From the NCBI GenBank assembly GCA_035550295.1, contig DASZPJ010000010.1, positions 1 to 29,511 on the forward strand: 29,511 nucleotides of DNA, written 5' to 3'. The stretch's first letter is position 1. Each line of letters opens with the position of its first letter. The DNA is from DASZPJ01 sp035550295. Lineage in GTDB: Bacteria; Patescibacteriota; Saccharimonadia; Saccharimonadales; UBA4665. The translations under genes and the position numbers were made by a program. The notes under the pieces were generated by a model. It was not told where the DNA came from. It did no database searches and saw only the letters and a program-made list of their open reading frames with translations. This document shows positions 21,978 through 28,869 of the stretch, one piece after another.

Positions 21978-22086
21978 GGTCGGTCTGAAGCGTCAAATGC
22001 ACAAAGTGCGGTTCGATATTCGAGCGATTAGCGAGAATATATGCTGAGCCCCAAGCATAAACCTCATAGATCGGGGCCTGTTTTTT
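21978..22086 (+). other. Structured spacer ending in a T-run, candidate small RNA
   Basis: Contains GCAC-AAA-GTGC, ATATTC (22016-22021)/GAATAT (22035-22040), ATGCT/AGCAT (22041-22058) as an alternative to GCCCC (22048-22052)/GGGGC (22073-22077), and ends in TTTTTT (22081-22086). No promoter of its own was found, so it could be a processed tail of tRNA-Lys transcription, or a terminator before the prepilin-like gene. Confidence 0.3.
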
Positions 22087-22102
22087 ATATATACTTCAGT
22101 TT

Positions 22103-22876
22103 ATGAAAAAAAACCAAAAAGGTTTTGGCGCGGTTGAGGCCTTGGTTATTTTTATCGTCATTGTATTATTCGGAGCGATTGCTTGGCGAATACATTCCCG
22201 GGAATCCTTAGACAATGCAGCCAAGCCAGCCCCTACTGCTCATGCACTTACAAATTACAAACAATACAAAGACACTAGCGTTGGCCTGTCGTTCTCGTAT
22301 CCTTCGCGCTGGGGAATGGTTCTCAAACATAAAGTAGGAGACCCAGACCGCCAGGTACCAAACCCCAACAACCAAACTACGCAGTATGACTACACGTTTA
22401 GTGCGGCGCCACTATTTATATTGCCGGTTGCTAACGGTGATGATAACTATATGGAAGACTACAGCGGCTGTTTTACTAGTCTCGTATTGCTAAATCTCTT
22501 TCCTACAACACTAAAAGCAGGCGACTGGAAGCAAAGCAAAACCTCAGTGCCCAATCAGTACACAACATACAAAAAGGTTCTTATTGGGAATCACCAAACA
22601 ACCATGATCATGGATTTTGAGGCCAGCACAGTAGTGAATAGCCAAGACTACTGCAACGGTCTATCGGTATACGGCGCACAACTAGTTAGTGGTAATCCGC
22701 AGGGCTTACAAAAGATAGATTTCTTGTGGTCACAAACTGCTACTAATTTTGGCAAAGATCAACCAGCTAGGGGCCTGCAAGACCTAGCCGACTTTAAGCA
22801 AAATCAGTCGAAATACATTAGCGCCCAAGACCTGAATGATTTACAGGCTACTATAAAATCGATACAGACTTTCTAG
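22103..22876 (+). CDS. Type IV prepilin-like protein
   Basis: The 257-aa protein starts with a short basic leader, MKKNQKG, followed by FGAVEALVIFIVIVLFGAI. The Gly7/Phe8 junction and Glu12 (fifth residue of the mature form) match the class III signal cleaved by prepilin peptidase, followed by a hydrophobic helix (about 8-28). The rest is a soluble domain with two cysteines that may pair (GCFT and DYCNG). It fits a minor pilin or pseudopilin on the cell surface. A TATACT lies 7 nt before the ATG, suggesting a leaderless mRNA. The adhesin or DNA-uptake role is inferred only. Confidence 0.78.
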   Translation: MKKNQKGFGAVEALVIFIVIVLFGAIAWRIHSRESLDNAAKPAPTAHALTNYKQYKDTSVGLSFSYPSRWGMVLKHKVGDPDRQVPNPNNQTTQYDYTFSAAPLFILPVANGDDNYMEDYSGCFTSLVLLNLFPTTLKAGDWKQSKTSVPNQYTTYKKVLIGNHQTTMIMDFEASTVVNSQDYCNGLSVYGAQLVSGNPQGLQKIDFLWSQTATNFGKDQPARGLQDLADFKQNQSKYISAQDLNDLQATIKSIQTF

Positions 22877-22943
22877 TTGTGGTAGCGGACACGAGGGCTC
22901 TCCAGGTATTATCAATCATTTAGCCGTGTCAATCCTGGTTTGC

Positions 22944-22949
22944 TACAAT
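22944..22949 (+). promoter_or_regulatory. -10 hexamer of folD, leaderless type
   Basis: TACAAT ends 7 nt before the folD ATG at 22957. No Shine-Dalgarno. -35 weak. Confidence 0.5.
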
Positions 22950-22956
22950 AACCATA

Positions 22957-23793
22957 ATGAAGTTATTGAACGGTTCGGACTTGGCCGGTTTCATCAAGGA
23001 ACGACAGGCCCACCAGGTGCGTGCTTTGCGCCAGGCGCACCAAGTTTTTCCTAAACTGGCTATCGTTATGACCGACCTGGACAACCAGGTGATCGATACT
23101 TACGTGCGGATGAAACAGCGCTACGGCGCCGATATTTTGATTGACGTGGACATTCATCGGGTCGAGCAAGCCAAGGTTCGCGATTTGCTCAAAGATTTGG
23201 CCAGTGACGACACGGTCCACGCCATAATTGTGCAGCTGCCGTTGGCCGACATGAGCGAAGCCGAAGAGATTTTGGACCTCGTGCCAGATCATAAAGACGT
23301 CGACGGACTAGGCAAAAACCCGGCCTATGACCCGGCTACGGCCATGGCAATCATGTGGCTGCTAACGGGGTATAATATTGAGCTTAAAGGCAAGGACGTG
23401 GTGCTGGTTGGCTACGGCAAACTGGTCGGCGCGCCGCTGGAAAAATTGATGATCAGCTCCGGTATAACACCGCGGATTGTCGACAAAAACACGCCCGATG
23501 TGCCCGGCGAAGTCTATAAAGCCGACGTAATAGTTAGCGCTACCGGCGTAGCCGGTTTGATAAAATCCGACATGGTCAAACAAGGTGCCGTAGTGGTTGA
23601 TGCCGGCGTGGCCAGCGAAGGCGGCAAGACCGTCGGCGACGCCGCACCGGAACTTTATGAACGTGATGACCTGACAATTACACCCACCAAAGGCGGCGTC
23701 GGCCCGCTAACCGTCTGCGCTTTGTTCGACAACGTTATCCGCGCTGCCACGGCTGTGGCCGAAGCCAAACAAAAATCCACGCAAAAAGTATGA
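22957..23793 (+). CDS. folD: FolD, methylene-THF dehydrogenase/cyclohydrolase
   Basis: Bifunctional enzyme that interconverts 5,10-methylene-THF and 10-formyl-THF. The 278 aa show Tyr49-x-x-x-Lys53 (YVRMK, catalytic Lys), the QLPL loop (93-96), DVDG (114-117), the Rossmann motif VLVGYGKLVGAPLEKL, and TPTKGGVGPLT at the C-terminal active site. Length is normal. Together with GlyA it links serine to formyl-THF for initiator-tRNA formylation and purines. The gene has a -10 7 nt before its ATG and no clear ribosome site. Confidence 0.95.
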   Translation: MKLLNGSDLAGFIKERQAHQVRALRQAHQVFPKLAIVMTDLDNQVIDTYVRMKQRYGADILIDVDIHRVEQAKVRDLLKDLASDDTVHAIIVQLPLADMSEAEEILDLVPDHKDVDGLGKNPAYDPATAMAIMWLLTGYNIELKGKDVVLVGYGKLVGAPLEKLMISSGITPRIVDKNTPDVPGEVYKADVIVSATGVAGLIKSDMVKQGAVVVDAGVASEGGKTVGDAAPELYERDDLTITPTKGGVGPLTVCALFDNVIRAATAVAEAKQKSTQKV

Positions 23794-23802
23794 ATCAACT
23801 TG

Positions 23803-23875
23803 TCGTTCCCGACCTGATCGGGAATCCAGAAAAACAAAAAACATTGTCTGGATCCCCGACTCAATCGGGGATGAT
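23803..23875. repeat. Inverted pair of REP-like palindromes (BIME/MITE-like)
   Basis: Two hairpins in opposite orientation: TTCCCGA (23806-23812)/TCGGGAA (23818-23824) and ATCCCCGA (23852-23859)/TCGGGGAT (23865-23872), each with a 5-nt loop. Inner arms ATCCAGA (23824-23830) and TCTGGAT (23847-23853) face an A-rich centre. This matches the layout of dispersed extragenic palindromes found in many bacterial genomes. It lies between folD and murI. Confidence 0.75.
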
Positions 23876-23887
23876 AGGGGAGACTGC

Positions 23888-24535
23888 ATGAAAATTGGCG
23901 TTTTTGACTCGGGTGTGGGTGGCCAATCGGTTGCCAACGCCATCCAGGCCGCACTGCCGGACGACGAAATTATACTGCGTGAAGACCGTGAACACGTACC
24001 TTACGGCAGTCGCCAACCAGCCGAATTATTGGGCTTTGTGGTGCCAATTTTTGATGAAATGGTCGCCGCCGGCTGCCAGGTCATCGTGGTCGCCTGCAAC
24101 ACCGTCACCACGACGATTATCAAAGATTTGCGCGAACGTTTTTCTGTGCCGCTAGTTGCCGTCGAACCAATGGTCAAGCCAGCCGCGGCCGCTACAAAAA
24201 GCGGTGTGATTGCCGTTTGCGCCACGCCGGCGACATTGGCCAGCCAACGTTACAGGGAACTCAAAAATGAATTTGCCAGCAGCATCACTGTGCTGGAACC
24301 GGACTGCAGCGACTGGGCCAAAATGGTCGAAGACAACCAAATCGAACATGACCAAATCGCCGACAGGATCAACCAAGTACTGAGTAATGGCGCCGACGTC
24401 ATCGTTTTGGCCTGTACGCACTACCATTGGATCGAAGATGAAATCAAGCAGTTAGCCAAACACCGGGCAGAAGTCATCCAGCCCGAACCGGCGCTAATCA
24501 AACAACTTAAGCGAGTGCTCGAACCGCTGCGCTGA
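23888..24535 (+). CDS. murI: Glutamate racemase
   Basis: Makes D-glutamate for peptidoglycan by a two-cysteine mechanism. The 215 aa contain Asp7-Ser8, VPYGSR, Cys70 in ACNT and Cys176 in ACTHY, the two catalytic cysteines with the expected spacing. It is about 50 residues shorter than typical MurI (about 265), mostly by loop losses. Ribosome site AGGGGAG lies right after the palindromic repeat. It is convergent with murD, sharing 29 bp, and the two are consecutive in function: MurD uses its product. Confidence 0.93.
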   Translation: MKIGVFDSGVGGQSVANAIQAALPDDEIILREDREHVPYGSRQPAELLGFVVPIFDEMVAAGCQVIVVACNTVTTTIIKDLRERFSVPLVAVEPMVKPAAAATKSGVIAVCATPATLASQRYRELKNEFASSITVLEPDCSDWAKMVEDNQIEHDQIADRINQVLSNGADVIVLACTHYHWIEDEIKQLAKHRAEVIQPEPALIKQLKRVLEPLR

Positions 24536-25844
24536 ATTGTTCGCCACGGTCTTTGTAGTTTTTAAAAATGTCAAAACTGGTGCAGGCGGCCGACAGCAAT
24601 ACGGCGTCGCCGGGTTGGGCGGCAGCCTGGGCAGCAGCCACAATTTCGGTCATGGTCGGGCCGCCGGGTTTAATCAAGTTAGTGATGGCGTCAAAACCGA
24701 CTGCTTGCAGTGCGGCCAAGATTTTTGGTGAGTCGCTGGGATGGTCTGGATTATCTGGATTGCCAATCAAAACAATATGATGCACGTTGCTGTCTTTGAC
24801 GGTTTGGGCCAATTCGGTAAAATCAGCGCCTTTGCTGCCACCGCCCAGAATAACGACTTTTGGTGCCGCTAGTGCTTCGATGGCCACGATGGCCGTTTCT
24901 GGCGTCGTGCCAAAGCTATCATCGTAATAACTGACTCCCTTAAGCTCTCGAACCAGTTCCAACCGGTGCTCCAAACCTTTGAAGTTCGATAGGACGGAGT
25001 GCAGGGCAGGGACATCTCTTACGCCGGCTTGCCAAACGGCCGTTACGGCGGCGCAAACGTTTTGCCAGTTGTGCTTGCCCAGCAACTTTAGCTCGTTAAT
25101 TTGGCAAACTACTTGGTCCTCGATTTGGATTGAGCCGTCTTTGACGACCGCGCCGGGCTCGGCAAAGTAGGGTACTTTTTGGCCCTGGCCAGCCTCCGCA
25201 ATCAAACGTGACTGCTCATTTTCGCCAAAGTAAATCGCGATATCGTCCATATTTTGATGGGCAAATAACTGTGATTTGGCTTCGGTATATTCCTTGATGT
25301 CAGGATGCCAGTCGAGGTGTTCCGGCACTACCATCAAACAAACGGCGATGTGCGGCGATTGTTTTAGGTCAATCAATTGGAAACTCGACAACTCCAGCAC
25401 TACCCAATCTTCCGGCTGAATGTCGTTTTCTAGCATTTCCAGTGGCGCAACGCCGATGTTACCGCCTAAATGGACACGCTTGCCCCCGGCTTCCAGCATT
25501 TTGGCGATCAGCGTACTGGTCGTGCCTTTGCCTTTGGTCCCGGTGACGCCAATTACATTTTTGGTTGGGCAAACTTTCAGGAACTCGTTGGTGTTGGTGG
25601 TGATTTTGTCCAGGACCACATCGCCGTTAGCATTCACGATATCGCTGTAGTGCAGGTTCGGTGAGCGGACAATCAAGTCGAACTGGTCCAGGTTTTGCAG
25701 ATAGCCCGGACCCAGCTGGCTGCCGGCACCAGCTGGTACTTCCAAATCCGGATTTTGATCGCAAATCGTCAGTTCATTGCCATCACGCCAGTACTCGTAA
25801 GCCGCCTGGCCTTCGACACCGTAGCCAAGGATCGCGATTTTCAT
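24507..25844 (-). CDS. murD: UDP-MurNAc-L-Ala:D-Glu ligase (MurD)
   Basis: Adds D-glutamate to UDP-MurNAc-L-Ala with ATP. The 445 aa show the N-terminal nucleotide-sugar domain (MKIAILGYGVEG), the ATP loop TGTKGKGTT (101-109), VLELSSFQL, and the MurD stretch HRLELVRELKGVSYYDDSF. The Mur-fold C-terminal domain is complete. The gene overlaps murI by 29 bp at the 3' end. Promoter TAGACA/GATAAT lies at 25851-25879, with the -10 only 6 nt before the ATG. Confidence 0.95.
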   Translation of the reverse strand: MKIAILGYGVEGQAAYEYWRDGNELTICDQNPDLEVPAGAGSQLGPGYLQNLDQFDLIVRSPNLHYSDIVNANGDVVLDKITTNTNEFLKVCPTKNVIGVTGTKGKGTTSTLIAKMLEAGGKRVHLGGNIGVAPLEMLENDIQPEDWVVLELSSFQLIDLKQSPHIAVCLMVVPEHLDWHPDIKEYTEAKSQLFAHQNMDDIAIYFGENEQSRLIAEAGQGQKVPYFAEPGAVVKDGSIQIEDQVVCQINELKLLGKHNWQNVCAAVTAVWQAGVRDVPALHSVLSNFKGLEHRLELVRELKGVSYYDDSFGTTPETAIVAIEALAAPKVVILGGGSKGADFTELAQTVKDSNVHHIVLIGNPDNPDHPSDSPKILAALQAVGFDAITNLIKPGGPTMTEIVAAAQAAAQPGDAVLLSAACTSFDIFKNYKDRGEQFSAAVRALA

Positions 25845-25850
25845 GCCTGC

Positions 25851-25879
25851 ATTATCTCAACCACAGGCACTAATGTCTA
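25851..25879 (-). promoter_or_regulatory. Promoter of murD
   Basis: Minus strand: -35 TAGACA (25874-25879), 17-nt spacer, -10 GATAAT (25851-25856), then 6 nt to the ATG. The -35 overlaps the end of the aspartokinase gene. Confidence 0.65.
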
Positions 25880-27265
25880 ACCAATGAACTCGTTGTACAG
25901 GGACTGTATTGCCGGATCGAGTTGATCACCGGCGAACGTCACCCTGACACTCGGGCTGCTGCCAAGGCTACTAATTTCGCCTGGTTCCAGCTTGGCCGCT
26001 TGAAGCGCCGAGAACATTCTGGCCATAACGTTGGCCCGCACGCTATTCGGCCGTCCTTGTATTAGGTCCTGACCTACGACGTGCACATGAGTTTCACCGG
26101 CCGTAACGCCGATACTAGCAGTTTGACCGAGCAGTCGCTCCAACGCACCAGCTAAATCCGAAACTGCCTGCGAAGTTTCAGATTCGCCGCCATTAAGGAC
26201 AATTCTCATCCGGTCTCGGCTGGCAGGCATTTCGCCGATAGACAGACCATGGTCGCTGGCTACTTTACTGACTCTGGCAATGTAGCCTAGAGTATCGTCC
26301 ATATTCGTATCATGTATGTCGATGGCGTTCAGGCCGGCTCTACCGGATATACCAACCACTGGTCGGTTAGGATTGCTGACCCGGTTCTGCGTAACCCGCG
26401 TGCCAGGTTCTGATGGTCGGAAGGTGTTTCGTATATAGACCGGCACATTGTAACGTTCGGCGATAGCGAAAGCATTGCCGTGGAAGGCGCCGTTGCGCTC
26501 GAAGATGCCGTGCGATAGTTCGCGGCCTTCTTCGAAGGTTACGTGGGGAATCGACTCTGGATCTGTAACTATCCTGGGATCAGTCCTCAGCAGACCATCC
26601 TGATCGCTGTAATTTATGTGAACCCAAGTCTCAAATGGGTTGGATTCCCGTAATGAAGCGGCTCCCAATACTCCGCCAATATCAGAGCCGCCCCGACCAG
26701 TTGTCCGTTTGAAGCCGCTTGAATAGTCGTGTCCGTAGTACGGGTCCATAACCACTTGATCTCCGGTAGAGCCGAAAGCCTGCCTGATGGCGTACTGCAT
26801 TCCGTATAGGCTGGATTTGAAATCAATCTCACCGTTTCTATCGTCAAACACCAATCTAGAACCGATGTATTGGGCGCCAATTAGTCGCGAAAAGAACGCT
26901 CCGCTGGCCGCTTCACCAATCCATCTGTAGCCATCTTCTGGCCTGGCGTCTCGGAACATATTTGCCGTGCGGTCTACAAGATCGCTCAAGGCTTCTGTGC
27001 CGAGCATGTGGTAAGCGCCACGGTAGCGTTCGATGAACGATTCCTCAATCTCGCGCATTGCCGATTGGTTGCCGCTTCTTGCGGCTGCCTCGTAGGCTAT
27101 CAATCGGTCAGTTTCTTTTTGGCTGGTCGGATCATTTATGTCTCTGCCGATTGCCGACAGCATGATCACACGGTTGAGCCGGGGATCTGCCGTCACTATA
27201 TTGGCGATGCGTTCTGGATCGGCCGCCGAACTGCCGCCAAATTTAACTACTGCTAATTCGTTCAT
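25877..27265 (-). CDS. Aspartate kinase
   Basis: Phosphorylates aspartate, entry to Lys/Thr/Met biosynthesis. The 462 aa start MNELAVVKFGGSS with the kinase lysine Lys8; TTGRGGSDIGG and LLRTDPRIV complete the amino-acid-kinase site, and the C-terminal part (about 320-462) holds two ACT-like domains. The usual MLELASLGAKVLHPR region is strongly altered (EEGRELSHGIFERNG). The start at 27265 is preceded by GGAG; a TTG 12 bases upstream would overlap that ribosome site. No other lysine or threonine pathway gene lies in the window, so its use is unclear. Leader RNA structure precedes it. Confidence 0.9.
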   Translation of the reverse strand: MNELAVVKFGGSSAADPERIANIVTADPRLNRVIMLSAIGRDINDPTSQKETDRLIAYEAAARSGNQSAMREIEESFIERYRGAYHMLGTEALSDLVDRTANMFRDARPEDGYRWIGEAASGAFFSRLIGAQYIGSRLVFDDRNGEIDFKSSLYGMQYAIRQAFGSTGDQVVMDPYYGHDYSSGFKRTTGRGGSDIGGVLGAASLRESNPFETWVHINYSDQDGLLRTDPRIVTDPESIPHVTFEEGRELSHGIFERNGAFHGNAFAIAERYNVPVYIRNTFRPSEPGTRVTQNRVSNPNRPVVGISGRAGLNAIDIHDTNMDDTLGYIARVSKVASDHGLSIGEMPASRDRMRIVLNGGESETSQAVSDLAGALERLLGQTASIGVTAGETHVHVVGQDLIQGRPNSVRANVMARMFSALQAAKLEPGEISSLGSSPSVRVTFAGDQLDPAIQSLYNEFIG

Positions 27266-27333
27266 AGTATTCTCCAAAATTAAAGTTCGTTTAGATTCCT
27301 GCTGCCCTATATGAACTCTTCCTCTGGAAAAGA

Positions 27334-27359
27334 AAAGAGCCCCGCGGTCGGAGCTCTTT
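27334..27359 (-). terminator. Intrinsic terminator or attenuator before aspartokinase
   Basis: Stem AAAGAGC (27334-27340)/GCTCTTT (27353-27359), extended inward by G-C pairs, followed on the minus strand by TTTTCTTTT. It lies 120 nt behind the response-regulator stop and 68 nt before the aspartokinase ATG, so it either ends the regulator transcript or attenuates aspartokinase. Confidence 0.75.
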
Positions 27360-27471
27360 GTACGTCAAAACTGCTCAGACCAACTAGGGCGTGAGCTTCT
27401 TCTTACTAGAAAAATTGATTTGACGATGTGTCATAGCGATAAATTCTAAACTATAAGCGTTATTTTGGCAA
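27360..27471 (-). promoter_or_regulatory. Candidate promoter and structured leader of aspartokinase
   Basis: Minus strand: -35 TTGCCA (27466-27471), 17-nt spacer, -10 TAGAAT (27443-27448). The RNA that follows can form an outer stem CGTCAAA/TTTGACG (27419-27425 with 27363-27369) and inside it GCTCA/TGAGC (27392-27396 with 27373-27377), before the terminator at 27334-27359. It does not show the lysine riboswitch consensus as far as I can read it. Confidence 0.45.
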
Positions 27472-27478
27472 GGCTCGC

Positions 27479-27853
27479 CTAGGCAGCCAATTGCTTTTTG
27501 ACCATTTCGGCGACTTGGCGCGGCGTCATGTCGGCCTTCAGGATTACGCCTTGTACACCTAATTCTTTAACTTTAGGCGGGATTTCCTGTTCGCCCATAT
27601 TGGTCAGGATGATGACTTTTATGTCTTTGCCCCAAGCGGTGGCGCGCAATTTTTCCAGCATTTGGTCGCCGGTCATCTCTGGCATCATTAGGTCCAGCAA
27701 AATAATATCTGGCTTCATGCTTTCGGCCAGTTCCAACCCGACTTTGCCATTTTCGGCAGTTTGCACGTCAAAACCCTCGCCCTCGAATTTGAAGCGATAC
27801 ATCTGTGAGATGGCTTGGTCATCTTCAACAATAGCAATTTTCGTCGCGCTCAT
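27479..27853 (-). CDS. Receiver-domain response regulator (third of cluster)
   Basis: Stand-alone CheY-like receiver, 124 aa: acidic pair at 10-12 (VEDD), phospho-acceptor Asp54 (LLDLMMP), Thr84 (ILTN), Lys106 (LKAD). No output domain. It is a paralogue of the two genes upstream and keeps a shared QMYRFKF segment after the first helix. The signal partner kinase is not in the window. Promoter TTGTCA/TAACAT (27860-27888), with the -10 6 nt before the ATG, suggests its own leaderless transcript. Confidence 0.92.
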   Translation of the reverse strand: MSATKIAIVEDDQAISQMYRFKFEGEGFDVQTAENGKVGLELAESMKPDIILLDLMMPEMTGDQMLEKLRATAWGKDIKVIILTNMGEQEIPPKVKELGVQGVILKADMTPRQVAEMVKKQLAA

Positions 27854-27859
27854 ACGCTT

Positions 27860-27888
27860 ATGTTAAGCTACGCCCCGAGTTTTGACAA
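27860..27888 (-). promoter_or_regulatory. Promoter of the third response regulator
   Basis: Minus strand: -35 TTGTCA (27883-27888), 17-nt spacer, -10 TAACAT (27860-27865), 6 nt before the ATG. Confidence 0.6.
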
Positions 27889-28275
27889 TCAGTCGTAGCT
27901 TTCGCCGCTATTTAGGACTTCTTCGACGGTTTGGAGTAGTTGGGCGGGGGTATTTTGGGCTTTGATGACGTAGCGGCTGATGCCAAGCGTGTTCAGCTCG
28001 TCCGGAGCGGCTTCGGCGCTGGTATTGGTCAGAACGATCACTTTGATGTCTTTGCCCCAGTCTTCGGCGCGGACTTTTTGCAGGATTTGTTCGCCGGTCA
28101 TTCCTGGCAGCATCAGGTCCAGCAAGATCAAATTGGGTCGCATTTCGGCGATAAGCTTTACGGCATCATCGCCAGTTGTGGCGTACTGGACGTCATAGCC
28201 GGCCTGCTTGAATTTGAACTCATACATCTGGGCGATGCTGGTTTCATCTTCGATGATCGCTATGCGCAGAGCCAT
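27889..28275 (-). CDS. Receiver-domain response regulator (second of cluster)
   Basis: Stand-alone receiver, 128 aa, starting MALRIAIIEDE, with Asp53 (LLDLMLP), Thr83 (VLTN) and Lys105 (VIKA). Built like its neighbours (QMYEFKF, GEQILQKV). Start 28275 preferred over a longer in-frame start because the -10 TAGCAT (28286-28291) lies 10 nt upstream; -35 TTGTAT at 28309-28314. No output domain, so it probably works by protein-protein contact, as CheY does. Confidence 0.9.
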   Translation of the reverse strand: MALRIAIIEDETSIAQMYEFKFKQAGYDVQYATTGDDAVKLIAEMRPNLILLDLMLPGMTGEQILQKVRAEDWGKDIKVIVLTNTSAEAAPDELNTLGISRYVIKAQNTPAQLLQTVEEVLNSGESYD

Positions 28276-28285
28276 ATTACTTCTT

Positions 28286-28314
28286 ATGCTACGCTCGAGC
28301 CTGCCATAATACAA
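28286..28314 (-). promoter_or_regulatory. Promoter of the second response regulator
   Basis: Minus strand: -35 TTGTAT (28309-28314), 17-nt spacer, -10 TAGCAT (28286-28291), ahead of ATG at 28275. Confidence 0.5.
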
Positions 28315-28315
28315 T

Positions 28316-28711
28316 CTACTTGGCTGTTGCAGCTTCGGGAGTGCCCAGAACTTCTTGGACTATTTGCAGGACTTGGGCTGGCGTGTGGTGTGCCTTGACG
28401 ATGTAGCGGTCGACGTGCAGCAGGCGGAGACTTGAGGGTGCTTCTTCGCGACTGATGTTGGTTAAAATAATGACCCTAATGCTGCTGCCCCAATCTGTTT
28501 CCCGTAGCTTTTGCAGCATTTCATCGCCGCTCATATGTGGCATACGCAAGTCCAGCAGGATCAGGTCCGGCTGAAAGCTTTCTGCCTGTTCCAAACCCTC
28601 TAGGCCGTTAAAGGCGCACTGGACTTCGTAACCGTGGTTGCTGAGCTTGAATTGATAAATATCGGCAATCGAGTGCTCGTCTTCAACGACTAAAATTTTT
28701 GCAGCTGTCAT
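28316..28711 (-). CDS. Receiver-domain response regulator (first of cluster)
   Basis: Stand-alone receiver, 131 aa, with Glu10-Asp11 (VVEDE), Asp54 (LLDLRMP), Thr84 (ILTN) and Lys106 (IVKA). Shares the DIYQFKL and GDEMLQKLR segments with its two paralogues, so the cluster arose by tandem duplication. Transcription probably begins at the minus-strand promoter 28759-28787, which overlaps the promoter of the divergent acyltransferase gene. No Shine-Dalgarno is evident in its leader of about 40 nt. Confidence 0.92.
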   Translation of the reverse strand: MTAAKILVVEDEHSIADIYQFKLSNHGYEVQCAFNGLEGLEQAESFQPDLILLDLRMPHMSGDEMLQKLRETDWGSSIRVIILTNISREEAPSSLRLLHVDRYIVKAHHTPAQVLQIVQEVLGTPEAATAK

Positions 28712-28753
28712 CTGTTGTAAGCAGTTTTTATTTAAACTGTAAGCATTATTACA

Positions 28754-28787
28754 TTGACATTATATGGGAGTTATAGTATACTGCCAA
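28754..28787. promoter_or_regulatory. Face-to-face overlapping promoters, acyltransferase (+) and response regulators (-)
   Basis: Plus: -35 TTGACA (28754-28759), 17 nt, -10 TATACT (28777-28782). Minus: -35 TTGGCA (28782-28787), 17 nt, -10 TATAAT (28759-28764). The -10 of one borders the -35 of the other on both sides, so RNA polymerase can occupy only one at a time. Confidence 0.75.
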
Positions 28788-28805
28788 GCAGTTCTTTAGT
28801 AGATT

Positions 28806-28849
28806 AAACAGCGTCCACAGACCCTACCGGGGTTTGCGGACGCTGTTTT
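28806..28849 (+). terminator. Long hairpin with T-run in the acyltransferase leader, attenuator candidate
   Basis: Outer stem of 11 bp, 28806-28816 against 28838-28848, then further pairs after one mismatch, and TTTTC at its end. It lies between the promoter and the AGGAG ribosome site (28861-28865), so it would end transcription before the gene unless prevented. Confidence 0.75.
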
Positions 28850-28869
28850 CATATCAGAACAGGAGCAAT

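Noticed and set aside
22067..22095. Full sigma-70 promoter for the prepilin-like gene
   Set aside because: Only a -10-like TATACT is visible; the place where a -35 should be reads TAGATC, so no promoter is claimed.
27360..27436. Lysine riboswitch before aspartokinase
   Set aside because: The position is right, but the conserved L-box segments were not found on reading the leader; only a generic stem pattern plus terminator is seen.
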